This document shows positions 52,165 to 59,465 of a DNA stretch of 64,000 nt, piece after piece. The notes under the pieces are model-generated. The model saw only the letters and a list, made by a program, of their open reading frames with translations, ran no database searches and was not told where the DNA came from. Made by a program: the position numbers and the translations under genes. Source of the DNA: Paludibacteraceae bacterium (GTDB lineage Bacteria; Bacteroidota; Bacteroidia; Bacteroidales; Paludibacteraceae); the NCBI GenBank assembly GCA_017471175.1, contig JAFUVS010000003.1, positions 62,001 to 126,000 of the forward strand, given 5' to 3'. The stretch's first letter is position 1, and each line of letters starts with the position of its first letter.

Positions 52165-52567
52165 CGCCCACAAACTCTTTGCCGATACTCTCTGCCATAT
52201 ACTCCTTCAGATTCATTACGGAAGCATAGTACTTCGTAGAGAACCACGGACGGCGTTCGCGGATGGAGCGTACCTTGCCGTCTTTTCGGTACATACCGAT
52301 GTCGCCCGGATTACCCTTTGCTTTCTCTCTTCCCGTGCCCCGGTCCTGATACATACCGTAGGTGAGGAACTGGTGCGAGAGGGTCAGTTCCATATACTTG
52401 TCATCGTGCTGCACGGGCAGGAAGCGCAGGCTGTCGTAGAGATGGGCTTCGCCGCTGCGGTTCTTACGGCGCGGGCTTTCATAGACACCGAGCTTCAAGA
52501 TACGGTCCTGCCATATCCTGACCATTGTCTCGTTCCATGCCTCTATGTATTTCTGTCGGTCGGTCAT
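52139..52567 (-). CDS. Phage tail-completion-like protein
   Basis: A 142-residue protein whose C-terminal half (TYGMYQDRGTGREKAKGNPGDIG, RRPWFSTKYYASVMNL, GKEFVGVISDAW) recalls proteins found in Bacteroidales prophages next to tape measure and terminase genes, probably equivalents of the HK97 gp10 tail-completion group. It lies downstream of the terminase on the same strand. Identification is from memory of such sequences, not a search. The C-terminus overlaps the convergent ATPase gene by 26 bp. Confidence 0.6.
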   Translation of the reverse strand: MTDRQKYIEAWNETMVRIWQDRILKLGVYESPRRKNRSGEAHLYDSLRFLPVQHDDKYMELTLSHQFLTYGMYQDRGTGREKAKGNPGDIGMYRKDGKVRSIRERRPWFSTKYYASVMNLKEYMAESIGKEFVGVISDAWQN

Positions 52568-52571
52568 TTTT

Positions 52572-52661
52572 TTAGTTGAGAGTTTAGAGTTTAGAGTTGA
52601 GAGTAGTTTAGAGTTTAGAGTTGAGAGTTTAGAGTAGTTTAGAGTTTAGAGTTGAGAGTTT
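52572..52661. repeat. TTTAGAG/TTGAGAG low-complexity repeat, 3' of terminase
   Basis: About 90 bp made only of the heptads TTTAGAG and TTGAGAG with TAG spacers, filling the gap between the terminase stop and the 142-residue phage gene. A shorter tract of the same heptads stands at 54301-54340 on the other side of the terminase. Confidence 0.85.
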
Positions 52662-54299
52662 TTAGCTAATCCCGGGGGCATTGACGCTGACGGCTACGCG
52701 CTGGGGTTTGGTCACGCAGCCGATATAGAGCGTGTCGAACGCGTCCGTGCCGTCGGTACGGTGCTCCAACAGATCCTCTTCCGTCTCTGCCAATTTCTCC
52801 CCGGACTTGTTCTTCCGGAAGCCCAAACGCCCGCGACTGACCCCCGCCGAACGAATGGCCAATAGCAGATCTTCGTTGTTATCCTCGTTGAAGAACGGTT
52901 CCAATGCCCCGCGCGCGGCAAAGCCCTCGTTGATGAGGTGGTACTTCTCGGGGTGCGCCATCGGGCTGCCTAAATAAACCGGCACCACCCGCCATCGGCG
53001 GCGGCGAAACGTCTCTTGGATGGTATAGCGGAAATCCTTGCGGCTGACGGCATAGTTATTGCCCACCGCCGTCGAGTCGTAGTAGAAGATGACCGTCTTG
53101 TTGGCGTGCCGCTCGTAGTAGTCGCAAAAGTCGTTCACCAATTCCGGCAACTTGCGGTCGTACTTGACGAAGAAGGACTTGAGCACATTGAGCCGCCGGT
53201 TGTCCCAGTCGGGCTGACCCGCCACGATCCAGTTGATATTGGCGTTGTAGTCCATCCCGATACAGATAGGGTCGTTCGGGCGCACATCGGCATCGGCATT
53301 GGAATTGATCAGCCGCTTGTATTCGGCTTCGCTGTGGACGTAACCGAGACTGTCCAAGTACGCAAAGTTGGAAGCGTGGTACGTGTGCCGGTCGGTCATC
53401 GAGTTGTAGAAACCCGCCAAATCCTGACCCAACCGGAGAGAGAGAATAGAGGTCTGAAAGGTCAGCGGGGTGAGGTCTCGCTTCATCTGGCGGATATACT
53501 CTTCGCCCACCACATCGATATTCTCAATCGTACTCCATTCGGCATAATAGACCGCCACACTTCGCAACTGATTGAGCCGCCGGTCGGTGGTGTGGATACG
53601 ATAGGTGAGGTCTTTGGGCACTTCTTCGCCGCGGTCTTTGTATTCCCCGGCTTTCTGCCGCAATGCCTGCAGGTCGATGAGCAGCGTCTCAATGGCGGCG
53701 ATGACCTCCTTGTCCATCTGTTCGCGGTAATGGAGGAACCACGAGCCTTTTTGGCTCTGCGGCATATCCGAGAGGATCATCACCGAATGGTGGCAGGCGT
53801 GCTTTCCAAAATACAGTTTGGTACCGCCGTTGGCAGGAAAGGCTTCGTCCTTGAGTTGCTGAAAATCGATGAACTTAGCCTCGTCGATAAGAAGCCAGTC
53901 GAGTGTGAGCGAGTTAGCCGTACCGGGTCGGTCTTGGGAGATGAGTACGGCGCGCGCACCGTTGTAGAAAGAGATGACGTGTTCATATTCGCGGGGTTCG
54001 ATGATGGCTTCTTTGAAGGTTTTCGGCGGTTTGCGACCTACCACATAGTGGACGTTCTCGCGCCAGCCTAACCGCTTCAGACCGTTAAACAGTCCGGGCA
54101 GCGTATTGGTCAGTCCGTGCTTGAAGGTCGGTACGACGATGCCACCGGTCGAACCGGGCATGCGCTGCACGTTACGCAGTACGTAGGGCGCGGCGCATCC
54201 GTAGGTCTTGCCCGTGCGGCGACCCGCCACAATGACCGTCACCTTCGCGCCGATGAGCAATGCCCGCTGCTGTACCTTATTGAAGTAGATGCTTTTCAA
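52662..54299 (-). CDS. Phage terminase large subunit
   Basis: DNA-packaging motor and nuclease, 545 residues. Walker A is VAGRRTGKTY (24-33) and Walker B is LDWLLIDEA (about 132-140), followed by the coupling segment SDMPQSQKGSW. The C-terminal RNase H-like nuclease has its acidic residues in CIGMDYNANINW, VIFYYDSTAVGNNY and RTDGTDAFDTLYIG. All appear intact, so the motor could be functional. The gene is flanked on both sides by the same heptad repeat. No portal or capsid gene follows it, which is unusual. Confidence 0.88.
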   Translation of the reverse strand: MKSIYFNKVQQRALLIGAKVTVIVAGRRTGKTYGCAAPYVLRNVQRMPGSTGGIVVPTFKHGLTNTLPGLFNGLKRLGWRENVHYVVGRKPPKTFKEAIIEPREYEHVISFYNGARAVLISQDRPGTANSLTLDWLLIDEAKFIDFQQLKDEAFPANGGTKLYFGKHACHHSVMILSDMPQSQKGSWFLHYREQMDKEVIAAIETLLIDLQALRQKAGEYKDRGEEVPKDLTYRIHTTDRRLNQLRSVAVYYAEWSTIENIDVVGEEYIRQMKRDLTPLTFQTSILSLRLGQDLAGFYNSMTDRHTYHASNFAYLDSLGYVHSEAEYKRLINSNADADVRPNDPICIGMDYNANINWIVAGQPDWDNRRLNVLKSFFVKYDRKLPELVNDFCDYYERHANKTVIFYYDSTAVGNNYAVSRKDFRYTIQETFRRRRWRVVPVYLGSPMAHPEKYHLINEGFAARGALEPFFNEDNNEDLLLAIRSAGVSRGRLGFRKNKSGEKLAETEEDLLEHRTDGTDAFDTLYIGCVTKPQRVAVSVNAPGIS

Positions 54300-54300
54300 A

Positions 54301-54340
54301 GTTTAGAGTTGAGAGTAGTTTAGAGTTGAGAGTTGAAAGT
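54301..54340. repeat. TTTAGAG/TTGAGAG repeat, 5' of terminase
   Basis: Forty bases of the same heptads as at 52572-52661, ending directly before the terminase start codon. With the 3' tract it brackets the terminase gene exactly. Confidence 0.8.
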
Positions 54341-54394
54341 ATTTTCTGCAAAGGTACAGCCCGCCGATGACGCGGCAAAAGACAGTAAAGATAT

Positions 54395-54631
54395 TTACAG
54401 CGTTTCGGCGGCGCGGCGGATACGGTCGGAGAGATCAAGGAGAGACGAACGGAGTTGTTGCAACTGCTCCGGTGTGAAGTCATCCGGAGTGCCTGTGCCG
54501 TTCACATCCACGCGGTCAAACTTGTGGTACAGCCAGCTGCCGCTGCGGTCAAAATAACGGTTGGCGATACGGCGGATATTCAAGTCCAAATACACGTCAC
54601 GCAGTTTCTCTTTCGGTGTTTCGTTTGTCAT
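54395..54631 (-). CDS. DUF5053-type small phage protein
   Basis: A 78-residue protein. RRIANRYFDRSGSWLYHKFDRVDVNGTGTPDDFTPEQLQQLRSSL is the pattern of DUF5053: an HTH-like opening, then SxSWLxxKxxxxxVNGxxxxFTxEE. It is common in Bacteroides prophages, with a probable DNA-binding role. It lies 95 bp upstream of the terminase and probably belongs to the packaging transcription unit. Confidence 0.75.
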   Translation of the reverse strand: MTNETPKEKLRDVYLDLNIRRIANRYFDRSGSWLYHKFDRVDVNGTGTPDDFTPEQLQQLRSSLLDLSDRIRRAAETL

Positions 54632-54731
54632 AGTTGTAGTGTGTTTTTTGTTCTATTCGTTCGACAAAATTTGTAGAACGAATAGAACGGATATTATAGA
54701 ATAGTACGGTCGCCGCCGATGGCGGGGGCTT

Positions 54732-54878
54732 TTATTCCCCCTCCATCAGTTCCGCGACCGTTTGATTGATGTAATCTTCCATTTGGTCTTTGAAGGACAT
54801 TCTGCCTTTTGACGCGCGACAGTTCCGTAACGTCTCTATCAGGTCGCGCTCCTTTTCGGTTACTTCCATCAGTACCAT
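54732..54878 (-). CDS. 48-residue charged protein
   Basis: Starts MVLMEVTEKERDLIETLRNC and ends VAELMEGE; acidic and helical, with no family known to me. The pattern TEKERDLIETLRNCRxSKG resembles short phage or plasmid proteins that open with a helix of this kind. It is preceded by a strong promoter containing two matched operator-like sites, which supports expression. It may encode a repressor partner or small regulator of the block. Confidence 0.6.
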   Translation of the reverse strand: MVLMEVTEKERDLIETLRNCRASKGRMSFKDQMEDYINQTVAELMEGE

Positions 54879-54936
54879 AATGTTTGTTTTTTTTTGATTG
54901 GTTAATTGGTTTATGTCTTTCTTTTTTAAGACACTG

Positions 54937-54989
54937 CAAAGGTAATACTATTTTTCGTATTACCAAAATAAAAATACACTTTTTTGTAT
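54937..54989 (-). promoter_or_regulatory. Promoter with two ATAC-N8-GTAT operators
   Basis: Minus-strand TACCTTTG at 54944-54937 with TTTG at 54967-54964 (19-bp gap). ATAC(TATTTTTC)GTAT at 54945-54960 lies exactly between the two boxes and is extended to GGTAATAC/GTATTACC. A second site ATAC(ACTTTTTT)GTAT at 54974-54989 lies upstream, 29 bp centre to centre. Two symmetric sites of one type over a promoter indicate a dedicated repressor. Confidence 0.7.
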
Positions 54990-55082
54990 TTTTTTTGTAA
55001 AAAAAATAATTGCCGGCCAATTGACGGCAATTAGTGTCAGAAAGAACAAACGCACAACCGGCGGGTAAGAAAAAGCCGGCCG

Positions 55083-55448
55083 TCACACACCGAGTACGAC
55101 GGCGGCAGGGATATGGAGGTCTTGGCAGATGCGGCGCGCCGTGGAGAAAGTGGGATCGGTCTTGCCGGTCAGAATCTCGCTCATACGCGAAGTGCTCACG
55201 CCTATCATCTCGGCCACCTTCGTCTGTGTCAGGTTCTGCTCATACATACGCAGCCGTATGGCGGCAGGCAGCGATGGTCGCTCCACGGGGTAATGCACTG
55301 CCTCATACTCATAGACAAGGTCGGTCAGCATCTCCAGTTCCAACTGATGCGGGTCGTTGCGCGGCACTTCATCCCCCGTAAGAGGAAGCAACTCGTCAAT
55401 GCGGTGCAAGGCGGCACGGTAAGCCTGTTCGTTCTGTATCTTTGCCAT
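55083..55448 (-). CDS. higA: HigA-type antitoxin (XRE HTH)
   Basis: A 121-residue antitoxin. The N-terminal 60 residues (LHRIDELLPLTG, LELEMLTDLVYEYEAVHYP) are the usual HigA leader; residues about 60-115 form the HTH, LRMYEQNLTQTKVAEMIGVSTSRMSEILTGKTDPTFSTARRICQDL. It binds HigB and represses the operon. The gene follows the toxin gene by five bases, the toxin-first order typical of higBA. Confidence 0.92.
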   Translation of the reverse strand: MAKIQNEQAYRAALHRIDELLPLTGDEVPRNDPHQLELEMLTDLVYEYEAVHYPVERPSLPAAIRLRMYEQNLTQTKVAEMIGVSTSRMSEILTGKTDPTFSTARRICQDLHIPAAVVLGV

Positions 55449-55453
55449 AACTG

Positions 55454-55750
55454 TCAGATTTGGTCAATGTTCCGGATACGGTCGTATTCGGCGTGCGTAC
55501 CGATAAAGCGGATATACACCGCCTGCGGCGTGAACTGCACGACCACTACAAGCCGGTAGTCATTCCCTTTGATGTTGAACACGTAGTGCTGTCGTCCTAC
55601 CTGCGAGACGGTAGCGAACGTCTGCCGCATGTCCGAGAATGAGTGCCATTCCGCTTCGGCGGTCTTCTCATACCAGTCGCATAGGGCGTTCTTGGCTTGC
55701 GGATGACGGGTGTAGTAATCAATGAGGGTGCTTTTGGCTATTACGCGCAT
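55454..55750 (-). CDS. higB: HigB-type mRNA interferase toxin
   Basis: A 98-residue toxin, start placed at MRVIAKSTLIDYYTRHPQAKN, which is the typical HigB opening; the frame is open further upstream, but that part crosses the promoter. FSDMRQTFATVSQVGRQHYVFNIKGNDYRLVVVVQ and FIGTHAEYDRI are diagnostic, with the last His/Tyr pair near the active site. HigB cleaves ribosome-bound mRNA. It is paired with HigA. Confidence 0.92.
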   Translation of the reverse strand: MRVIAKSTLIDYYTRHPQAKNALCDWYEKTAEAEWHSFSDMRQTFATVSQVGRQHYVFNIKGNDYRLVVVVQFTPQAVYIRFIGTHAEYDRIRNIDQI

Positions 55751-55772
55751 AACCGTAAAAAGACTGATTTCA

Positions 55773-55808
55773 CGCCGCAAAAGTACGGCGAATCTTCCGA
55801 AATACAAA
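55773..55808 (-). promoter_or_regulatory. higBA promoter with short inverted repeat
   Basis: Minus-strand TACTTTTG at 55785-55778 and TTTG at 55808-55805 with a 19-bp gap. CGCCG (55773-55777) and CGGCG (55786-55790) flank the box symmetrically, a plausible HigA operator. The transcript would start about 20 bases before the HigB ATG at 55750. Confidence 0.65.
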
Positions 55809-55937
55809 ACTTTTTTCCAAATACCAAAAAAAACGAATAGACAGTAAAACGGAAAGCAAAAACGATGACCCAAGAAAAAAAAAGCAGATTTTCTACTTTT
55901 TTTTGCAAAACAATTTATACAATAGAAAAATTACTAC

Positions 55938-55945
55938 TACTTTTG
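55938..55945 (+). promoter_or_regulatory. hicAB promoter box
   Basis: TACTTTTG, a perfect TAnnTTTG box 21 bp before the HicA ATG at 55967. No upstream TTTG at standard spacing was found. Confidence 0.5.
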
Positions 55946-55966
55946 CGCCGTCTTACAGCAGCAACG

Positions 55967-56155
55967 ATGAATTACAGCGAACTAAAAAAGCGCCTGAAAG
56001 CCGGAGGGTGTTACTTCGTGGAAAACAAGAGCAATCACGAATGGTGGTACAGCCCGATTACAGGACGGCACTTCCCCATACAGCGACACACCAAAATGGA
56101 CATCGGCGCATGGCTGCTCAAAGAAATTACCAAGCAATCAGGCATTAAACTTTAA
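55967..56155 (+). CDS. hicA: HicA-type toxin
   Basis: A 62-residue double-stranded RNA-binding-fold toxin. The start at 55967 gives MNYSELKKRLKAGGCYF, the normal HicA opening; the frame is open further back but through the promoter. The catalytic His is in HPxHxG-equivalent GRHFPIQRHTKMDIG. HicA cleaves mRNA and is neutralised by HicB, encoded 11 bp downstream. The gene is divergent from higBA. Confidence 0.92.
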   Translation: MNYSELKKRLKAGGCYFVENKSNHEWWYSPITGRHFPIQRHTKMDIGAWLLKEITKQSGIKL

Positions 56156-56166
56156 TAGGGGTAATT

Positions 56167-56559
56167 ATGAAAAAGATGACAGTTATTATCAAGCGCGAAG
56201 AAAACGGTATGTTCTTAGCCGTTCCGAATCACTCGTATAACGTAGGCCTATACGGCTACGGCAAGACCGCAGATGCCGCCATCGATGACTTGAAGAAAGT
56301 ATGTGAAGAAGCACGTTCGTATTGCCCCGAGTTGCCCACCGACCTCTCGTTTGAAGTCCGCTATGAAATACCGGGCTTCCTGCAAGAGTATTCTAAATTG
56401 TTCTCATTAGCAGGCTTGGAAAAGATTACCGGCATTCACCAAAAACAACTCGGTCACTACCTAAACGGCAACACACAACCGCGTCCGCAAACGACCCGTC
56501 GTATTGCAGAGTCCTTTGACCGTTTCCGTAGGCGGTTAAACAAAGTAGAGTTCGCCTGA
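56167..56559 (+). CDS. hicB: HicB-type antitoxin with HTH
   Basis: A 130-residue antitoxin. The first 70 residues have the partial RNase H-like HicB fold (VIIKREENGMFLAVPNHSYNVGLYGYGKTADAAIDDLK), and the C-terminus is an HTH (LEKITGIHQKQLGHYLNGNTQPRPQTTRRIAESF) that can repress the operon. The stop is one base from the end of the convergent 193-residue phage gene. Confidence 0.92.
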   Translation: MKKMTVIIKREENGMFLAVPNHSYNVGLYGYGKTADAAIDDLKKVCEEARSYCPELPTDLSFEVRYEIPGFLQEYSKLFSLAGLEKITGIHQKQLGHYLNGNTQPRPQTTRRIAESFDRFRRRLNKVEFA

Positions 56560-56560
56560 C

Positions 56561-57142
56561 CTACAAAAAAGACACATCCGCTTCTTCGTAGTCCACGTCT
56601 TCTATATCCGGATGCTGCAGGCGAAGGTCACGGTAGAGTTTCTTGAGCCGCTCCTCTTTGTTCTTCATCGGAGTCAGTCCCGCATCGCGCGGGTCGCCTG
56701 ACAGCACAAACGCGTTCGGCACGATATCTTCATACGGCACCGTCTCAGGGTCGGGTTCTTCCACGCGATTGACGCGCGCTAAGGACGAGGCGGCGCGCTC
56801 CATCGTCTTGAGGTCTTCCTGTTCACGCGCCTTGTCGATGACCTCTTCCAACACCTGACTGACCTTCCACCGGTAGAAATCCTTGTTCTTTTCCGCAAAG
56901 ATAGGGACGAGCGTCTTGACTATATTGAGGTCGTTGTACAGGGCCGTCAGCGAGAGCGGGTACTGTTGGCGGAAGCGTTCGATGAAAGCGCGGTCGGACT
57001 GCGACGGGTTCTCCATTGCCCACGTGTACATATCGCGCAGCCGGATCAGGTGCTGCACCCGTCCCGCATCGTATTTCTCCAGCAGTTCCGACTTGTCCGC
57101 AAACAGGTCGGTACGGCATATATCAATCGTCTTCGGGTTCAT
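56561..57142 (-). CDS. Possible terminase small subunit or phage protein
   Basis: A 193-residue helical, charged protein I do not firmly recognise. SDRAFIERFRQQYPLSLTALYNDLNIVKTLVP looks like an HTH DNA-binding segment, followed by a long helix pair (VSQVLEEVIDKAREQEDLKTMERAASSLARVNRV). In phage gene order a small terminase subunit commonly stands upstream of the large one on the same strand; here the two are separated by toxin-antitoxin modules. The role is inferred from this order. It overlaps the upstream gene by 20 bp. Confidence 0.5.
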   Translation of the reverse strand: MNPKTIDICRTDLFADKSELLEKYDAGRVQHLIRLRDMYTWAMENPSQSDRAFIERFRQQYPLSLTALYNDLNIVKTLVPIFAEKNKDFYRWKVSQVLEEVIDKAREQEDLKTMERAASSLARVNRVEEPDPETVPYEDIVPNAFVLSGDPRDAGLTPMKNKEERLKKLYRDLRLQHPDIEDVDYEEADVSFL

Positions 57143-57461
57143 TCCATTCGTCTTTTTGGTAGGTCAGGTCCACGTAGTAGGTCGCGCTCATTTCAAACTC
57201 GTAGGTCGCACCCTCGTATTTGAAACGCTTCAAGCCGATTTGTTCCGCCCATTCTTCGTAGAACTTCTCCGGAGAACGCAGCCCGAACAGGGTGCTTATC
57301 TTGTTCAAGCCGGTACGCAGATTGATTTTCTTGAAATACACACCGGGGCGGCCGGGATTGTTCAGGTCAGAGGCTATCTCCTTGGTCTGGCTCGTGTATC
57401 GTTCGTCGATGAGCAGGTCATCCAATCCTTTCGGCGGATTGTCGTCGGTCAGACGCTCCAC
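57123..57461 (-). CDS. Hypothetical phage-block protein, probably N-terminally truncated
   Basis: A 112-residue frame starting with GTG at 57461 and overlapping the next gene by 20 bp. Coding-like sequence continues ten codons further upstream (reading YFFPPNLFAY before VERLTDD) to a stop at 57492-57494, with no start codon there, so the first part of the gene seems lost. The visible part (TSQTKEIASDLNNPGRPGVYFKKINLRTGLNKISTLFGL) is not a family I know. An 18-bp hairpin lies just beyond the break. Confidence 0.5.
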   Translation of the reverse strand: MERLTDDNPPKGLDDLLIDERYTSQTKEIASDLNNPGRPGVYFKKINLRTGLNKISTLFGLRSPEKFYEEWAEQIGLKRFKYEGATYEFEMSATYYVDLTYQKDEWNEPEDD

Positions 57462-57529
57462 GTAGGCAAAGAGATTTGGCGGGAAAAAGTATTATCTGTA
57501 GAGAGTCATTGAGCAGATATAGCACACGA

Positions 57530-57585
57530 GCAGTAAAGCGCATACATATTTCCGCAGAACGGCAAAGATGTACGCGCTTTACTGC
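57530..57585. repeat. 18-bp inverted repeat at the edge of the phage block
   Basis: GCAGTAAAGCGCATACAT (57530-57547) and ATGTACGCGCTTTACTGC (57568-57585) pair at 17 of 18 positions around a 20-base loop. TCATTGA occurs outside both arms. It may be a MITE or a recombination scar at the point where the upstream gene lost its start. Confidence 0.75.
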
Positions 57586-57650
57586 AACTCATTGATCAAC
57601 TATGACGCGGACTATAATTAAGTTTTAAGTGTATATAATGTAGTACTAAT

Positions 57651-57698
57651 TGAAGATTTTTACGTAAAAAATGATATTTTGACTGAAGATTTTTACGT
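57651..57698 (+). repeat. 15-bp direct repeat at 33-bp spacing before ATPase remnant
   Basis: TGAAGATTTTTACGT at 57651-57665 and again at 57684-57698. The spacing is exactly 33 bp, the same as for the three repeats before the complete ATPase gene at 50860. Confidence 0.8.
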
Positions 57699-58186
57699 TT
57701 TTCTTGTCTTGCTACTATTTGGCGCAAGGCGTGTTGGGAAAACGATTCTCATGCGTCAGATAGTTGATTCATTTACAGGAAAAACATTAGTCTTGAACGG
57801 AGAAGATATAGACACGCAGACACTATTGGAAAAAGCATCCGTCTCCCATTACCGGCATCTGTTTGAAGGTGTCGAGCTACTAGCAATAGATGAGGCTCAG
57901 CATATTCCGCAAATAGGTTCGAAACTAAAGTTAATCGTGGATGAGTTCCCGGGAATCCGTGTGATAGCGACCGGTTCATCGTCCTTTAATTTTCAAAGCG
58001 AGGCAGGCGAACCGTTAGTTGGCAGGAGTTCCCAATTTCTGCTGACACCATTTTCGCAGCAGGAACTTTCAGCCGGCGAGACACCTATAGAGACGTACCG
58101 GAAATTAGAGGAGCGACTTATTTACGGCTCGTATCCAGATGTGACTTTGTTTGATACATACGCACAAAAACGCGAGTACCTGCAGG
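57699..58186 (+). pseudogene. Truncated AAA+ ATPase (DUF4143 group)
   Basis: A remnant of about 160 codons. The P-loop is present as FGARRVGKTILMRQIVDSF, Walker B as LLAIDEAQH, then IVDEFPGIRVIATGSSSF and the GRSSQFLLTPFSQQEL linker. Recognisable sequence stops after TLFDTYAQKREYLQ; the rest of the frame is A/T-rich noncoding sequence and runs antisense into the HNH gene. The first residues before the P-loop are also wrong (the normal start methionine region is replaced by the repeat). The gene has therefore lost its DUF4143 half, about 250 residues, by deletion or replacement when the adjacent restriction-like module arrived. Confidence 0.8.
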
Positions 58187-58298
58187 TTTCGCGCCACTAT
58201 TACCCTTCGATATCCATGCCCTCTATATATAGTTACAAAAGAGGCAAAATATATCACCTCTTTTGCATTTTTTTTGCATTTTTATTTTTATTTCAGCA

Positions 58299-59465
58299 CT
58301 ATTTACTGCTTTTTCGTCTGTTACAATCGCGACAAAGCATCTGGCAGTTAGAAGCAATTGTTCGTCCGCCTTCTACCCAAGGCGTTATATGGTCGGCTTC
58401 CATGGCCTCAATATCAAATGGTTTGCCACAGATAGCACACTTGCCGCCTTGACGCTCATAAACCTCACGGCGTGTGTTGGCATCAAAAGCACGGATACCC
58501 AGATGATGGATGTCGCCGTCAAGGATATAGGCAAAAATACCGCTTTTCTTTTGCACATCGCTGTCCGCCATCAGTTTAGCCATCTGTTCACCGATAGCCG
58601 TGGCGGTTAAAGTAGTGTCTTTGTGTTTGTTATAGAGCAGACCCCATTCTACGCCTTTCATCTCTTTCTTGTACTTGCGTCCGAAGAGCTTCTCGATCCA
58701 ATGGATGACATCTTGGTAGTACTGCCATAGTTCATCGGCGTCCGTGTCGTGCTGATGACGCGCCATGTATTGCTCAATCGTAATACCCTGTTTGTCGGCA
58801 ATCCAACTGAGTGCAGTCTCAAAATAATCTTGCCGGATAGGCGAACCGTTCATGAAGTCCGAGCCGATTTTGTATGCCACACAGCCTGTCTTGGAGAAAC
58901 GGCGTTTGGCTTGTGTCACCCACGAACCGGAATAGATAGCGTTGCGGATTTCTTGCTCTTTGAGTTTCTCTCCGGCTATATTGATGCGCTGGAACCATTT
59001 CAGTTTCTCTTCGTCCGTTCCCTCGCAGATATAGACTTGCAGTTTGTAGTCGAGAATACGGTTTTGCTGCTCGACGGTCATATTATTGAATCCAAGCAAG
59101 TTACCATCGAAAAGCATCATATATTCGCCGGCAATAAACGAACAAATAGAAATGGTACGTTGCTGTCCGTCCAGCACTTCGTATTCTATATCAGACGGTG
59201 AATTGAGCGAATTGGACGAATTGATTAATTGGTTTAATTCGCCGTTTTCTACTTTAACCCAATACATGACGTTGAGAGGAAAGTTCTGCCAGACGGTGTC
59301 CATAACGGCATTTCGTTGTTTCTCGTCATAAACGAACTCCCGTTGGTACTTCGGGCGGATATTCAATCGTCCGCCGTAGCCGACGATTCCTTCTTCCTGA
59401 ATACTCAAATCATTATACCCCGCGCACAATTCCCGCACGCGAATTTCATGCAATTCTATTTTCAT
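58299..59465 (-). CDS. DUF262-HNH nuclease, restriction-like
   Basis: A 388-residue two-domain protein. The N-terminal DUF262 (GmrS/ParB-like) domain has NIRPKYQREFVYD (35-47) and DGQQRTISI (99-107), with FQRINIAGEKLKEQEIRNAIY downstream. The C-terminal HNH domain has CAICGKPF, EADHITPW and CRDCNRRK, with two CxxC pairs that would bind zinc. Related DUF262/HNH proteins act as nucleases in phage defence, including modification-dependent systems. The gene overlaps the upstream methylase gene by four bases, so the two form one translational unit and probably one system. Confidence 0.88.
   Translation of the reverse strand: MKIELHEIRVRELCAGYNDLSIQEEGIVGYGGRLNIRPKYQREFVYDEKQRNAVMDTVWQNFPLNVMYWVKVENGELNQLINSSNSLNSPSDIEYEVLDGQQRTISICSFIAGEYMMLFDGNLLGFNNMTVEQQNRILDYKLQVYICEGTDEEKLKWFQRINIAGEKLKEQEIRNAIYSGSWVTQAKRRFSKTGCVAYKIGSDFMNGSPIRQDYFETALSWIADKQGITIEQYMARHQHDTDADELWQYYQDVIHWIEKLFGRKYKKEMKGVEWGLLYNKHKDTTLTATAIGEQMAKLMADSDVQKKSGIFAYILDGDIHHLGIRAFDANTRREVYERQGGKCAICGKPFDIEAMEADHITPWVEGGRTIASNCQMLCRDCNRRKSSK

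Noticed and set aside
55751..55873. Extended N-terminus of HigB
   Set aside because: The added 41 codons overlap the higBA promoter and encode hydrophobic sequence absent from HigB proteins.
55865..55966. Extended N-terminus of HicA
   Set aside because: It crosses the promoter box at 55938-55945, and HicA proteins start at MNYSELKK or equivalent.
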